Shown here: piece by piece, positions 35,444 to 44,964 of the stretch
How positions within the stretch are numbered: position 1 is the stretch's first letter
Layout of the letters: each line of letters opens with the position of its first letter
NCBI GenBank assembly: GCA_037045685.1
Contig: JBAOII010000011.1
Location: 1-64,000, forward strand
DNA from: Competibacter_A sp037045685
Lineage (GTDB): Bacteria; Pseudomonadota; Gammaproteobacteria; Competibacterales; Competibacteraceae
DNA length: 64,000 nucleotides
Direction: 5' to 3'
Notes under the pieces: generated by a model
Seen by the model: only the letters and a program-made list of their open reading frames with translations
What the model was told of the DNA's origin: nothing
Databases searched by the model: none
Position numbers and translations under genes: made by a program

Positions 35444-36631
35444 GAGGACACCTCGGAGGGGTGGATGGATTCGGCAAGGATCGCGGGTTGGCGATCCGAT
35501 CCTCGGTCGAGTTCGCGGTGGAACGCTTCCAGTTCGGGAGTTTCGGGCAAACGCTTGGCATGGCCGACGAAAGCCCGCACGCGCTGGAGCAACGCGCCCG
35601 CCTGGCGGTCGCTGAGGGCGATGCCGAGATCGCGATAGACCTTCAACACCCCGCGAGTGCCGGAGTGCTTGCCGAGCACCAGCCGGTGGCTGCGGCCCAG
35701 TTCGGCCGGGTCCACGCCCTGATAGTTGAGCGGATGCTTGAGCAGGCCATCGACATGGATGCCGGCTTCGTGGGTGAAGACGCCTTCGCCGACCAGGCTC
35801 TTGTGCCAGGACAGCGGGCGGTTGGCGGCGGCGGCGACCCGCTGCGACAGCGCGGGGAAGCGGCACAGATCGACATCGACCCGGAAGCCGTACAGCTTGC
35901 GCAAGCCCATCACCACCTCTTCCAGCGCGGCGTTGCCGGCCCGTTCGCCCAGAGCCGTTGACCGTGGTGTTGACGTGGGTCGCGCCGCCCAGCGCGGCGG
36001 CCAGGGTGTTGGCGGTGGCCAGCCCCAGATCGTCGTGGGCGTGCATTTCCAGCTCGATATCCACCGCCGCCCGCAGCCGTTGGAAAATCGCCAGCGCGCC
36101 GAACGGCTCCATGATGCCGAGCGTGTCGGCGAAACGGAATCGACGCGCCCCGACGACCTGGGCGGTCTCGGCGGCGCGGAGCAAAAAATCGTGATCGGCC
36201 CGCGAGGCGTCTTCGCCGCCGACGATGACTTCCAGACCCAGATCGCGGGCTCGGGGAACGCAACGGCGGATGGCCGCCAATGCCTGCTCGCGGGTCCAGC
36301 CCAGCTTGTGCCGGAGTTGCTGGTCGGACAGCGGTATCGACAGGTCCACGCAGCGCACGCCGAGAGCGCCGCACAGCCGCAGATCGGCTTCGCGCATCCG
36401 GCTCCAGACCAGCAGCGTGGCGTTCAGACCCAATGCGGCGAGGTCGCGGATGCTGTCGCGCTCTTCCGCGCCCATCGCCGGGATGCCGATTTCCAACTCC
36501 GGCACGCCCAGCGCATCCAGTTCGCTGGCGATGGCGCGCTTTTCCTCCTGGGTGAAGGCGACCCCCGCCGACTGTTCGCCGTCGCGCAGGGTGGTGTCGT
36601 CGATCACGATGGTGCGGGAAGGAGCGGTCAT
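35440..36631 (-). CDS. nifV: Homocitrate synthase (one frameshift)
   Basis: About 396 residues after removing one inserted T near 35950 (GGCCTGGGC read as GGCTCTGGGC), which restores NGLGERAGNAALEEVVMGL. DRE-TIM metallolyase motifs are IDDTTLRDGEQSAGVAF, LEMHAHDDLGLATANTLAA and GEGVFTHEAGIHVDGLLK. The enzyme condenses acetyl-CoA with 2-oxoglutarate to homocitrate, the organic ligand of FeMo-cofactor. Position directly before nifW and nifZ, and NifA/sigma-54 signals upstream, separate it from leuA. The break is probably an error because downstream catalytic motifs are intact. Confidence 0.92.
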
Positions 36632-36669
36632 CGCGGCAATCTCGCTTGAAGCTGTATTACCGATTGGAA

Positions 36670-36685
36670 TACAAAGCCCATGCCA
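36670..36685 (-). promoter_or_regulatory. Candidate sigma-54 promoter of nifVWZ
   Basis: The minus strand reads TGGCATGGGCTTTGTA against the consensus TGGCAC-N5-TTGCA, with two mismatches; -24 GG is exact while -12 has GT for GC. It is 39 bp upstream of the nifV ATG, a typical distance. The NifA site 84 bp further upstream supports it. Confidence 0.6.
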
Positions 36686-36768
36686 ACTTAGGAAGGCTTG
36701 TTTAACAATGACTTGGGTGAATAATTCCGATTTTCGTGCGAGGTTTCACACGGGATAGACCGCGCGCT

Positions 36769-36784
36769 TGTCGGGAAGCCGACA
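36769..36784. promoter_or_regulatory. NifA upstream activator sequence
   Basis: TGT-N10-ACA matches the NifA UAS exactly, within a larger 8-bp dyad (CTTGTCGG at 36767-36774, CCGACAAG at 36779-36786). It lies about 85 bp upstream of the sigma-54 element, the usual enhancer distance for nif operons. Confidence 0.65.
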
Positions 36785-36905
36785 AGGCGGCTGGTCATCT
36801 CGCCGATGCTGGACACGCGGCGCTTCAGGTGACGGAAGCCTGTTATTGATGCTGTGCCGTTGGCGGTTGTGGAGCAGGCTTGGATGAGGCGACGTTTCTA
36901 TGACT

Positions 36906-37754
36906 CTATCCGTTGGTGGCGGCGGACGGGTTGCCGGATGGAGTTGGTGGGGGTTGTGGAGCGGTTGGCGCCGGGGGTGTGGATGGAGCGGGGGCAGATC
37001 CCCGATAATCCTCGATCCAAGGGCTGATGCTGATGAACCCCATCGGCATCCCGTCAGTTGGGGACAACACCATCACGATGTCCTTGTTTTTGCCCTTGAG
37101 CGGTAGATACAGATTATCTCCCAGGCGACCGCCTTTGCTGGCGATAAAGCCATCGATAGCTTGTTTTGCGCCCGCGTCGAGCGCGGCGATCTTCGACAGA
37201 TCGATGCTGCGGGCGCGCAGTTGCGCGAGGTCGGGCCGATAGGGTTCATAGAGTTCCGCCCGGAATTCCAAATCTTTCTTGCCTTCCAGCACGACACCCA
37301 ATAACAGTTCTTGTCTCAATTTGGGATCGTCGGGCGGGCGACTTTGCGCCAGCAGCGGCCCGATACCGGCGACGCGCTGGAGTTCCGGATATTTTAGCTT
37401 GTCGAATTCCACCTCGGACGCCGAGACCGAGGTAAAGCGATCGACTCCGAAAACGACGAATGCGGGGCGTTGCTGGTAAATGATCGTGCCGCCGTAAATC
37501 AGCGCGCCCAACTGCGCCAGCACGATGCAACTCATGTCGAATTTGAGGCCGGGCTTGCCGGGCTTGAACACGATCAGGGTCAGTAACGGCCCCAGCACCA
37601 CGTCCACGCCCGCCAGAATCCGCAGCACCGTCCAGCCGCCGTCCGTCTCGAAATAGGGCGTCGGATACCAGACAAAAAGCATCACGCCCAGAAAAGCCAG
37701 AACGACGATGGCGCTGGCGATCAGATGGATGGCGAAGGCGCGCAGTTTGGTCAT
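36906..37754 (-). CDS. TfpX/TfpZ-family type IV pilin accessory protein
   Basis: 282 residues. N-terminal membrane helix (about 8-30) followed by the family signature FVWYPTPYFETDGGWTVLR and VDVVLGPLLTLIVFKPGK, with two further hydrophobic segments, then a periplasmic domain (VVFGVDRFTSVSASEVEF, LYLPLKGKNKDIVMVL) and a Pro/Ala-rich tail. The family assists pilin assembly or stability, usually next to pilA; no pilin gene is adjacent, so it may be an orphan copy. Confidence 0.85.
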   Translation of the reverse strand: MTKLRAFAIHLIASAIVVLAFLGVMLFVWYPTPYFETDGGWTVLRILAGVDVVLGPLLTLIVFKPGKPGLKFDMSCIVLAQLGALIYGGTIIYQQRPAFVVFGVDRFTSVSASEVEFDKLKYPELQRVAGIGPLLAQSRPPDDPKLRQELLLGVVLEGKKDLEFRAELYEPYRPDLAQLRARSIDLSKIAALDAGAKQAIDGFIASKGGRLGDNLYLPLKGKNKDIVMVLSPTDGMPMGFISISPWIEDYRGSAPAPSTPPAPTAPQPPPTPSGNPSAATNG

Positions 37755-37775
37755 CGCGGTCGAGGCTCGTTCGGA

Positions 37776-38591
37776 TTAATCCAGCCCCAAGAGCTTTCTG
37801 GCTTGGGCGGGAGGAATGCCACCGGCTACCAGCCGATCCAATGCTTGGTGGAGGCCCTTTTCGATGCCCTTTTCGATGCCCTTTTCGATGCCCTTTTCGA
37901 TGCCCTTTTCGATGCCCTTTTCGATGCCCTTTTCGATGCCCTTCTGGTAGCTGGGCAGCCGTTCGAGGTTGATTTCGAGCATGGCGTAGGTTTCCTGAAG
38001 GTTGAGGTTGAGATGGCGATTGTCCGCCAGGATTTCCAGCATGGACAGACATTCGCGCAGACGTTTTTCGTCGGGTCCGGTGAGCGCGCGCAATTTCTCC
38101 ACCAGCCGCGCCACCACGGTTTGCGGATCGTCGTCGCCAAAATCGCCCAAGATAGCCAGTACCAAGGCGTCGGGTTGGTCGCTGGCGTACAGGCTGCGGT
38201 AGTCGATAGTTCGCATGTCGACCACGTCGTAGCGGTAGCTCAGTTGGGGGCTGTCCAGCCCGGACATCATGGTCAGCCGCTCGGCGCCGATGTAGACCAG
38301 GCATTGCCGGACCCGGTGGCCCGGATGCGCCAGATGGATGTCGGTCAGGTAGCGCAGCATCCGCACCGCCATTTGACCGTCGTTGGCGTTTTGAATTTCC
38401 AGGTGGAGGACGAACGGGTCGCCTTGGGCGGGCGTCACTTTGGCGACCAGATCGGCGCGGCGGTCTTCGATGCGCTGCTCCTCGCTGGAGAGCAATTCGG
38501 CGTCGATCAGATCCAACCGGAACAGATAGACCGCCATGTCTAGCAGCAGGCGCTTGAGAATGTCCTTGGAGATGATGTCTTTTTGGCCCAT
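37776..38591 (-). CDS. Rpn/PD-(D/E)XK transposase-like nuclease with GIEK repeats
   Basis: ATG 38591 (MGQKDIISKDILKRLL) gives 271 residues; a longer frame to 38651 adds a Pro/Ser-rich stretch without homology. The PD-(D/E)XK core is recognisable (EDRRADLVAKV, then FVLHLEIQNAND with ExQ, and RMLRYLTDI), as in Rpn-family recombination-promoting nucleases and their DUF relatives. Near the C-terminus are seven tandem GIEK units encoded by a 12-bp DNA repeat, then GLHQALDRLVAGGIPPAQAR. GxxxG-type C-terminal repeats recur in this family. The substrate and biological role are unknown. Confidence 0.75.
   Translation of the reverse strand: MGQKDIISKDILKRLLLDMAVYLFRLDLIDAELLSSEEQRIEDRRADLVAKVTPAQGDPFVLHLEIQNANDGQMAVRMLRYLTDIHLAHPGHRVRQCLVYIGAERLTMMSGLDSPQLSYRYDVVDMRTIDYRSLYASDQPDALVLAILGDFGDDDPQTVVARLVEKLRALTGPDEKRLRECLSMLEILADNRHLNLNLQETYAMLEINLERLPSYQKGIEKGIEKGIEKGIEKGIEKGIEKGIEKGLHQALDRLVAGGIPPAQARKLLGLD
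37854..37937. repeat. 12-bp tandem repeat, seven copies
   Basis: Seven perfect copies of GCCCTTTTCGAT plus a degenerate eighth. On the coding (minus) strand each unit encodes G-I-E-K. Because the unit is a multiple of three, copy-number change by slippage would lengthen or shorten the helix without breaking the frame. Confidence 0.95.
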
Positions 38592-38761
38592 GGGCGGTAT
38601 TTCAACCGATTTTGGGGACGGCGGCGGGGATGGGAGCGAGCCTTGCCACAAGCCTTTGCGGCGCTTGCTGATCTACCGCTTCGGAGCGCCGTCAAGCCGG
38701 CCGTCCACCTTCACTGGCCAGGGGTTGCTCCAATATAGGGATGAGGTGACGGCGAGTGGGG

Positions 38762-38957
38762 ATTGACCACCGTTACCCCGCCCCGAGTAAAGCCTTGTTG
38801 CATGCCCTGGCTGAGCAGCGCGCGGCAATCGCGAGGATGGGGCTGTCCCAGAATCGCAGTTGATGATCCATGGCCAGATCCAGCGCCGCCATGAAACCGG
38901 GGCGGTCGAGTCGGCCACCTCGAAGGCGTCGCTCCACTCCAGCGCTGCGGGGCGCAC
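38762..38957 (-). pseudogene. Remnant of a PIN-domain toxin
   Basis: Minus-strand fragments in different frames read ALEWSDAFEVADSTAP, then an AALDLAMDHQL-like stretch, then ARCSARACNKAL and VTVVNP. Together they match the C-terminal half of type II PIN toxins (VapC-like). The N-terminal half with the first catalytic Asp is missing, since the remnant abuts the antitoxin gene directly. No single open frame survives. The neighbouring antitoxin is intact, so the module appears decayed rather than mis-sequenced. Confidence 0.6.
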
Positions 38958-38961
38958 CGCA

Positions 38962-39189
38962 TTAATCCTCGTACAGCCCAGCGCGTGTCCAAGAGCGCCC
39001 GCGCCGGCGGGGGGGCTGGCTCGTCAGCCGCGCCAACAATTGGCGTTTGGCCAGAATGCGCTCGGCCTGAGGGGCGATCATGGCGATCGGTCTGCCCCGC
39101 GAGGTGATGATCGGGGTCTCGCCTCGCGCGACTTGACGCAGAACCGGCGAGAAGTGGCGGTTGGCTTCCGCCGCAGAGATGGTCGTCAT
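38962..39189 (-). CDS. Phd/YefM-type antitoxin
   Basis: ATG 39189 (MTTISAAEANRHFSPVLRQV) gives 75 residues; an ATG at 39216 would add nine. The Phd/YefM N-terminal DNA-binding signature (AAEANRHFSPVL, then GETPIITSRGRPIAMIAP) is clear, and the tail AKRQLLARLTSQ is the toxin-binding part. It would neutralise a PIN toxin, but only a broken toxin follows. It may persist as an orphan repressor. Confidence 0.85.
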   Translation of the reverse strand: MTTISAAEANRHFSPVLRQVARGETPIITSRGRPIAMIAPQAERILAKRQLLARLTSQPPRRRGRSWTRAGLYED

Positions 39190-39664
39190 CGATGGCTCAA
39201 AGGTGGTTTTGTGCACTGCTCTTATAGCGCCCCTGCCTGATTTGTGGATCGCCCGGACAGGCCGCTATCGCGCCGGTTTGGGATCGGTCCCGCATATCGG
39301 TTAGTAACGCTATATTTTGGCAGGGGATTCGGCGGCTGGCAAATCGTTGATCCTCCGCGCGCCATCCTGTCGAAAAATACTCACAAAACGAGTGGGGTAG
39401 CCGCTACTACCTGTGGATCGCTCCCGCCCGCCGCCGACCAAGCGCGTTTGGTTTGGCCAGCGGCCCAGCAAAAACTTCTTGATGACCAAAAGGTCATTTT
39501 TTCAGTGGGGTGCGGATGGTCCCCCCTATCCGGCTGGGCATCCTATCCGCCGGCGGCTTTCAATTATCTGATGTGCGCGAGTGTGCGCGAGTACCGCGTG
39601 GCTTGGGCGCTATGCTGGCGGGATCGGCTACGCTGCGGTTATCGCGATAGGAACAGGAATCATC
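39190..39664. other. Interval without a recognisable gene
   Basis: A 152-codon plus-strand frame (39244-39699) shows no homology, no ribosome-binding site and atypical Trp/Arg/Cys-rich composition, so I do not call it. The segment between the orphan antitoxin and the glycosyltransferase remnant appears to be decayed or rearranged DNA. Confidence 0.5.
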
Positions 39665-39991
39665 ATGGACTACACTTTGAGCATTGTTCTGCCGGCTAAA
39701 AATAGACGGGCGACCGAGTGCCAGTCCTGGCACAGTTGGCGGCGCGGTTTCCGACAGCTAGCGATTCTGGTGGTGGGCGACGGCGCCACCGACGCGACCG
39801 ACCGGATCGCTTGGGAGGAAGGTGCGCGGGTTGTCGGTCACCCCTACAGCTTGGTCAACAACGGCGCGACGGTTAAGACCGGAGCGCGCCACGCAACGGG
39901 GGAGGTGCTGGTGTTGACGGACGCCGGCAGCCAGCGCCACAGCGCAAGCCTTGATCCGGTCGGGGTATCGGTGTCAGAGGCTGAAAAATAA
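39665..39991 (+). pseudogene. Truncated glycosyltransferase family 2
   Basis: From ATG 39665 the peptide MDYTLSIVLPAKNRRATECQ, LVVGDGATDATDRIA and RHATGEVLVLTDAGSQ aligns with the first ~100 residues of GT2 enzymes (normally LVVDDGATD and a VLVFMDADGQ DxD motif). The nucleotide-binding Asp (DD to GD) and the DxD motif (DADG to DAGS) are altered, and the rest of the domain is absent. This is a decayed fragment, not a frameshift artefact. Confidence 0.65.
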
Positions 39992-40130
39992 CTTGTTGAT
40001 TGTGAAATATATCTTATCTGCTATAGCCCGCCAAAATCGCGTGCAAGCGGGCTCCAACACCCACAAGACCTTGATTTTGCGATAGCGGTTTTTGGACAGC
40101 TTCTAATTCCGTGAGGATCGAGAGGGCGCG

Positions 40131-41120
40131 ATGGAGTTTCTCAGCGAATACGGCATGTTTCTGGCCAAGGCGGCGACTCTGGTCGCGGCGGTGCTGGTGG
40201 TAGTCGGCGGCGTCGTGGCGCTGGTGCGGCGCGGCGAGGGTCAACCGGAGAGCCGGGGACGGTTGGATATCCGCCATCTGAACGAGACATACGATAGCAT
40301 GGCGTTCGCTCTCAAAGCCGCGACGCTGCCGAAAAAAGCCTTCAAACATTATCAGAAAGAGGAGAAAGCCAGGGCGAAGCAACGCGACAAGATCGAGCGG
40401 CGCCGCGTGTTCGTGCTGGATTTCCACGGCGACATTCGCGCCGCTGCGGTGGCTTCGTTGCGCGAAGAGGTGACGGCGGTGCTGACCGTCGCCCAGCCGG
40501 AAGACGAAGTGGTGGTGCGGCTGGAGAGCGCCGGCGGGCTGGTGCACGGCTACGGGCTGGCGGCGGCGCAACTGCTGCGGATTCGCGACCGGCGGGTGAA
40601 GCTGACGGTCGCGGTGGACAAGGTGGCGGCCAGCGGCGGCTACATGATGGCGTGCGTGGCCGACCATATTCTGGCCGCGCCGTTCGCGGTGGTCGGCTCG
40701 ATCGGCGTCATCGCCCAGTTGCCCAATTTCAACCGCCTGCTCAAAAAGCACGATGTCGATTACGAGCAGTTCATGGCCGGCGAATTCAAGCGCACGGTGA
40801 CGGTCTTCGGCGAGAACACCGATCAGGGCCGGCGCAAGTTTCAGGAGGAAATCGAGGACGCTCACCGGCTGTTCAAGGATTTCGTCAAAACCCACCGTCC
40901 CGGCGTCGATCTGGAACGGGTGGCGACCGGCGAGCACTGGTACGGGACGCGGGCGCTGGAGGGCCGGTTGGTGGACGAGTTGCGCACCAGCGACGATTAT
41001 CTGCTGGCCGCCAGCGCCGGCGCCGATTTGTACGAAGTCAGCTACACCGGCAAGAAGCCCTGGCTGGCGCGGCTGCTGGCCCACGCCGGCGAGGCGCTGG
41101 GACAGTTCCGGGGAATCTGA
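40131..41120 (+). CDS. sohB: Inner-membrane serine protease SohB
   Basis: 329 residues. N-terminal membrane helix (FLAKAATLVAAVLVVVGGVV), a basic/coiled stretch (LPKKAFKHYQKEEKARAK), then an S49 peptidase domain: VFVLDFHGDIRAAAVASL, RLESAGGLVHGYGLAA (G-x-V-H-x-Y) and VDKVAASGGYMMACVADHI with the catalytic Ser in AASGGY; the Lys lies further on in GEFKRTVT. SohB is an SppA-like protease, probably acting on membrane or signal peptides. Length and order match E. coli SohB. Confidence 0.93.
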   Translation: MEFLSEYGMFLAKAATLVAAVLVVVGGVVALVRRGEGQPESRGRLDIRHLNETYDSMAFALKAATLPKKAFKHYQKEEKARAKQRDKIERRRVFVLDFHGDIRAAAVASLREEVTAVLTVAQPEDEVVVRLESAGGLVHGYGLAAAQLLRIRDRRVKLTVAVDKVAASGGYMMACVADHILAAPFAVVGSIGVIAQLPNFNRLLKKHDVDYEQFMAGEFKRTVTVFGENTDQGRRKFQEEIEDAHRLFKDFVKTHRPGVDLERVATGEHWYGTRALEGRLVDELRTSDDYLLAASAGADLYEVSYTGKKPWLARLLAHAGEALGQFRGI

Positions 41121-41183
41121 GTGGATCGACGGGGGCGGGCCGCACCGGTGGCGCGGCACGGGTATTGGGAAATCCCAACCCGG

Positions 41184-41678
41184 TCAAAACGGAATATCGT
41201 CGTCGAAGCCGTTATCCGCTCCCGGCTGAGGTGCCGCTGGAGGGCGGGACGCCGCCGGAGCCGAACGCTGTTGTGGCGGCGAGGCGGCGGCGGGTTCTCC
41301 CTCCGCCCCTTCCTGCGCGAACGGCGCGCTGCCGCCGGAGCTGCCGCGTCCGCCCAGCATTTTCATTTCGTTGGCGATGATCTCGGTGGTGTAGCGATCC
41401 TGGCCGTTCTTATCCTGCCATTTGCGGGTTTGCAAGCGCCCCTCCACAAAGACCGAGGAACCCTTGCGCAAATATTGGCCGACGATTTCCGCCAGCGGGC
41501 TGTAAAACGCCACGTTGTGCCATTCGGTGCGCTCCTGCTTTTCGCCGGTGTTCTTGTCTTTCCAACTGTCGCTGGTCGCGAGGGTGACGTTGGCGACCGC
41601 CTTGCCGCTGGGCATGTAACGCACTTCCGGGTCTTTGCCCAGATTGCCGATCAGGATAACTTTATTAACGCTGGCCAT
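41184..41678 (-). CDS. ssb: Single-stranded DNA-binding protein
   Basis: 164 residues. OB-fold start MASVNKVILIGNLGKDPEVR, NVTLATSDSWKDK, WHNVAFYSPLAEIVGQYLRK and GSSVFVEGRLQTRKWQDKNG, then a Gly/Pro/Ala-rich linker and the acidic tip FDDDIPF that recruits partner proteins. Complete and of ordinary family length. The yajR-like gene and katA lie downstream in a ssb/MFS/uvrA neighbourhood common in Gammaproteobacteria. Confidence 0.97.
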   Translation of the reverse strand: MASVNKVILIGNLGKDPEVRYMPSGKAVANVTLATSDSWKDKNTGEKQERTEWHNVAFYSPLAEIVGQYLRKGSSVFVEGRLQTRKWQDKNGQDRYTTEIIANEMKMLGGRGSSGGSAPFAQEGAEGEPAAASPPQQRSAPAASRPPAAPQPGADNGFDDDIPF

Positions 41679-41764
41679 GACGAGTTTTGCTCCAGAAAAT
41701 AGTCGTGATGGGGGCTGATACCGGCATCATGCCATAGATTTGTAGACCGGCCGAGACTTGTCGC

Positions 41765-43158
41765 CTAGCACTCGGTCGCCACTAACTCCCGCAGGGCGAT
41801 TTCGTCCAAGACGTGGCGATCCACCTTGAGATAGGCCACGCCATCGGCGGCGACCACCACCGCTTCCGCCACGCCCCGGACCTCGCCCAGCCGCAGCGCC
41901 AAGAGCTTGGCTTCCACTTCGTCGAGGTCGCCCGACATTGAGCAGATAGCTGCTCAGATAGCGCGGGTTCGCCATGGTCCAGGCCACGAGCAGCCACGCC
42001 AGCGCGCCGAAGGTGGCCAGAGCGAACACGCCCTTCAAACCGAGCAGCCCGCGCAGCCAGCCGCCCAGCGCCCCACCGGCGAACGCTCCGAGAAACTGGC
42101 TGCTGGAGTAGACGCCCATCGCCGTGCCCTTGGCGTCGGGCGGCGCCATCTTGGCGATCAGGGACGGCAAGGTGGCTTCCAGCAGATTGAACGCGGAAAA
42201 GAAAACCAGCATCAGCGCTGCGAGTTCCAGCGCCGTATCGTGCAGGTGCAACAAACCGAACTCGGTCAGGGCCAGAGGTGCAGAATGGCGCCGAGGAAAA
42301 CCGCTTTCAACCGCCGATGTTTTTCGGCGATGACGATGAACGGGACTATCGCCACCATCGAGAGCAGCAGCACCGGGAGATAAACCTCCCAGTGCCGGTC
42401 GCTCGATAGGCCGGCGTCGCGCAAGGCCAGCGGCACCGCGACGAAGGTGGCGGTCAGCAGCAGGTGCAGGATGAAAATGCCGAAGTTCAGCCGCAACAAC
42501 TGCCCATCGAGCAGCACTCGCCCGAACTGGGAGGCGACGGGTTCGGCGTCGCTGATGAACGCGGCTGGATACCGGATCGGGCACCCGAAACCGCACCACG
42601 GCGATGCTGAGCAGGGCGAACAGGCCGGTCAACCAGAAAATGCCCGGACACGCCGACCCAGCCGTTCAACACCGGCCCCAGAATCATCGAGGCGGCGAAC
42701 GACAGGCCGATGGTGATGCCGATCATCGCCATCACCTTGATCCGGTGCTCCTCGCGAGTCAGATCGGCGGCCAGCGCCATCACCGCCGCCGACACCGCGC
42801 CGCCGCCCTGCAAGAGCGCGGCCGAGGATCACCCCCCAGATCGAATCGGCCAGGGCCGCGACCACGCTGCCCCCGGCGAAGATCAGCAGGCCCATGATAA
42901 ATCATCCGCTTGCGGCCGTAGCGGTCGGACAGGAAGCCGAAGGGAATCTGGAACAGCGCCTGGCTGAAGCCGTAGATGCCGATGGCCAGTCCCGCCAGCG
43001 CCGGCGTGTTGCCGCGCAGAGTGTTCGGCGTACAGGGCGAACACCGGCAAGATCATGAACAAACCCAGCATCCGCAGCGAAAAGACGCCCGCCAGCCAGA
43101 ACGCCGCCTTACGTTCGTCGGCGGTCATCCGCTCGGGTGTCAAACTCGCTGCCTTCAT
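41765..43158 (-). CDS. YajR-like MFS transporter with C-terminal YAM domain, many frameshifts
   Basis: The original reading frame can be rebuilt from ATG 43158 (MKAASLTPERMTADERKAAF) through RMLGLFMILPVFALYAEH, MGLLIFAGGSVVAALADS, GGGAVSAAVMALAADLTREE, MIGITIGLSFAASMILGPVL, LNFGIFILHLLLTATFVAVP, AKMAPPDAKGTAMGVYSSSQ and a ferredoxin-like YAM tail (NVGDLDEVEAKLLAL, RHVLDEIALRELVATEC) to TAG 41767-41765. Insertions are needed near 43017, 42897, 42820, 42643, 42565, 42285 (two bases) and 41945. Every repair is an inserted base and every segment keeps conserved transporter sequence, so I favour sequence error. The density is nevertheless the highest in the window, and true decay cannot be excluded. 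Confidence 0.7.
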
Positions 43159-43346
43159 CCCGCTTCAAGCCTCCGTCGGTCTATCGAGTCAAGGGCTGTC
43201 AATGGTACTACCCTTGCTCGCGACGCGCATGAATCGTGTGAATGGCAGGTCGAATGAGTGGCAGAGTGCGGATGATTGCTAGTCTCGGCTGTGGCGATGC
43301 TGAATCGCCCCATCGCCGACAGCGGGGCCTGGACAGGTGCTTCCGC

Positions 43347-44805
43347 TCAGGCTGGAACCTCGCTCAAGGCGATCCCCAACGCTTTGGCGATACCTGCGCC
43401 GTAAGCGGGATCGGCCTTCAGGCAGTGGCCGATGTGGCGAATCTGAATGCCCGCTTGGCGCCTCGCCGATGGAACGCGCGGTGTTCTCGAACAGCGCCTG
43501 TTGCTGGGCGGGCGTCATCAGGCGGAACAGCGCGCCCGGCTGCGAGTAGTAATCCGTGTCTTCGCGGTGGTTCCAGTGGTCGGCCGCGCCTTCCAAACTC
43601 AGCGGCGGCTCGGCGAAATCCGGCTGCTCCGCCCATTGGCCCTGGTCGTTCGGCTCGTAGCCCAAGGTGCCGCCGTGGTTGCCATCGACCCGCATCAAGC
43701 CGTCGCGGTGGTAGCTGTGGACCGGACAGCGCGGCGCGTTGACCGGAATGAGATGATGGTTCACGCCCAGCCGATAGCGTTGGGCGTCGCCGTAGGAGAA
43801 CAGCCGTCCCTGCAACATCTTGTCCGGCGAGAAGCCGATGCCGGGCACCACGTTGGCGGGATTGAAGGCCGACTGCTCCACTTCCGCGAAAAAGTTTTCC
43901 GGGTTGCGGTTCAGCTCCATCACGCCGACTTCGATCGGCGGGTAATCCTGGTGCGGCCAGATTTTGGTCAGGTCGAAGGGGTTGTAGGGCACTTTCGCCG
44001 CATCGGCTTCCGGCATGATCTGCACCTTGAGCGTCCATTTCGGGAAGTCGCCCTTTTCGATGCTCTGGTACAGGTCGCGCTGGTGGCTCTCGCGATCCTT
44101 GCCGATGAGGGCTTCCGCTTCGGCGTCGGTCAGGTTCTTGATGCCTTGCTGCGACTTGAAGTGGAACTTGACCCAGTAGCGTTCCTTCTTGGCGTTGATG
44201 AAGCTGAAGGTGTGGCTGCCGAAGCCGTGCATGTGGCGGTAAGTCGCCGGAATGCCGCGATCCGACATAACGATAGTGATCTGGTGCAGGGCCTCGGGCA
44301 GCGAGGTCCAGAAGTCCCAGTTGTTTTTGGCGCTGCGCAGGTTGGTGCGCGGGTCGCGCTTGACCGCGTGGTTGAGGTCGGGAAACTTGAGCGGATCGCG
44401 CAGGAAGAACACCGGTGTGTTGTTGCCGACCAGATCCCAGTTGCCTTCCTCGGTGTAAAACTTCACCGCGAAACCGCGAATGTCGCGCTCGGCGTCGGCC
44501 GCGCCGCGCTCGCCGGCCACGGTGGTGAAGCGGGCGAACAGCTCGGTTTTCTTGCCGACTTGGGAGAAGATTTTCGCCCGCGTGTACCGCGTGATGTCGT
44601 TCGTCACCGTGAAAGTGCCGTAGGCGCCGGAGCCTTTGGCGTGCATCCGCCGCTCGGGGATGACTTCGCGGTCGAAGTGGGCGAGTTTTTCCAGAAACCA
44701 GACGTCCTGCAACAGTTGCGGGCCACGGGGTCCCGCAGTCATTACGTTCTGATTGTGGGCGACGGGACACCCGGCATTGGTGGTCAATTTCTTTTGGTCG
44801 CTCAT
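43347..44805 (-). CDS. katA: Monofunctional haem catalase (one frameshift near C-terminus)
   Basis: About 485 residues after removing one G near 43452, which restores IQIRHIGHCLKADPAYGAGI and a stop at 43347. Catalase signatures are PERRMHAKGSGAYGTF with the distal His, RFTTVAGERGAADAERDIRG, VGNNTPVFFLRDP with the active-site Asn, and RLFSYGDAQRYRLG with the haem-ligand Tyr. The length suggests a small-subunit, clade 3 enzyme. It decomposes hydrogen peroxide and is divergent from uvrA; the shared upstream region holds an OxyR-like half-site. Confidence 0.93.
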
Positions 44806-44964
44806 GGCGCTCTCCTGCTCGGTTGCGGATCGGTGTCATTCATCGAGAAATTCATAGTCACGGACAGATTTGAAATCCCGCGAGCGATACGGTTCGCGTT
44901 GCCCGTGCCATTCACTATTGCAAATCGTAAGGTTTATATAAAGTCAAATAAAACAAAGATAATG

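Noticed and set aside
36767..36786. Dyad interpreted as a transcription terminator
   Set aside because: No T-run follows; the TGT-N10-ACA match and its distance from a sigma-54 element fit a NifA site better.
39244..39699. 152-codon open frame
   Set aside because: No homology, no ribosome-binding site and atypical composition; it overlaps the glycosyltransferase remnant in another frame.
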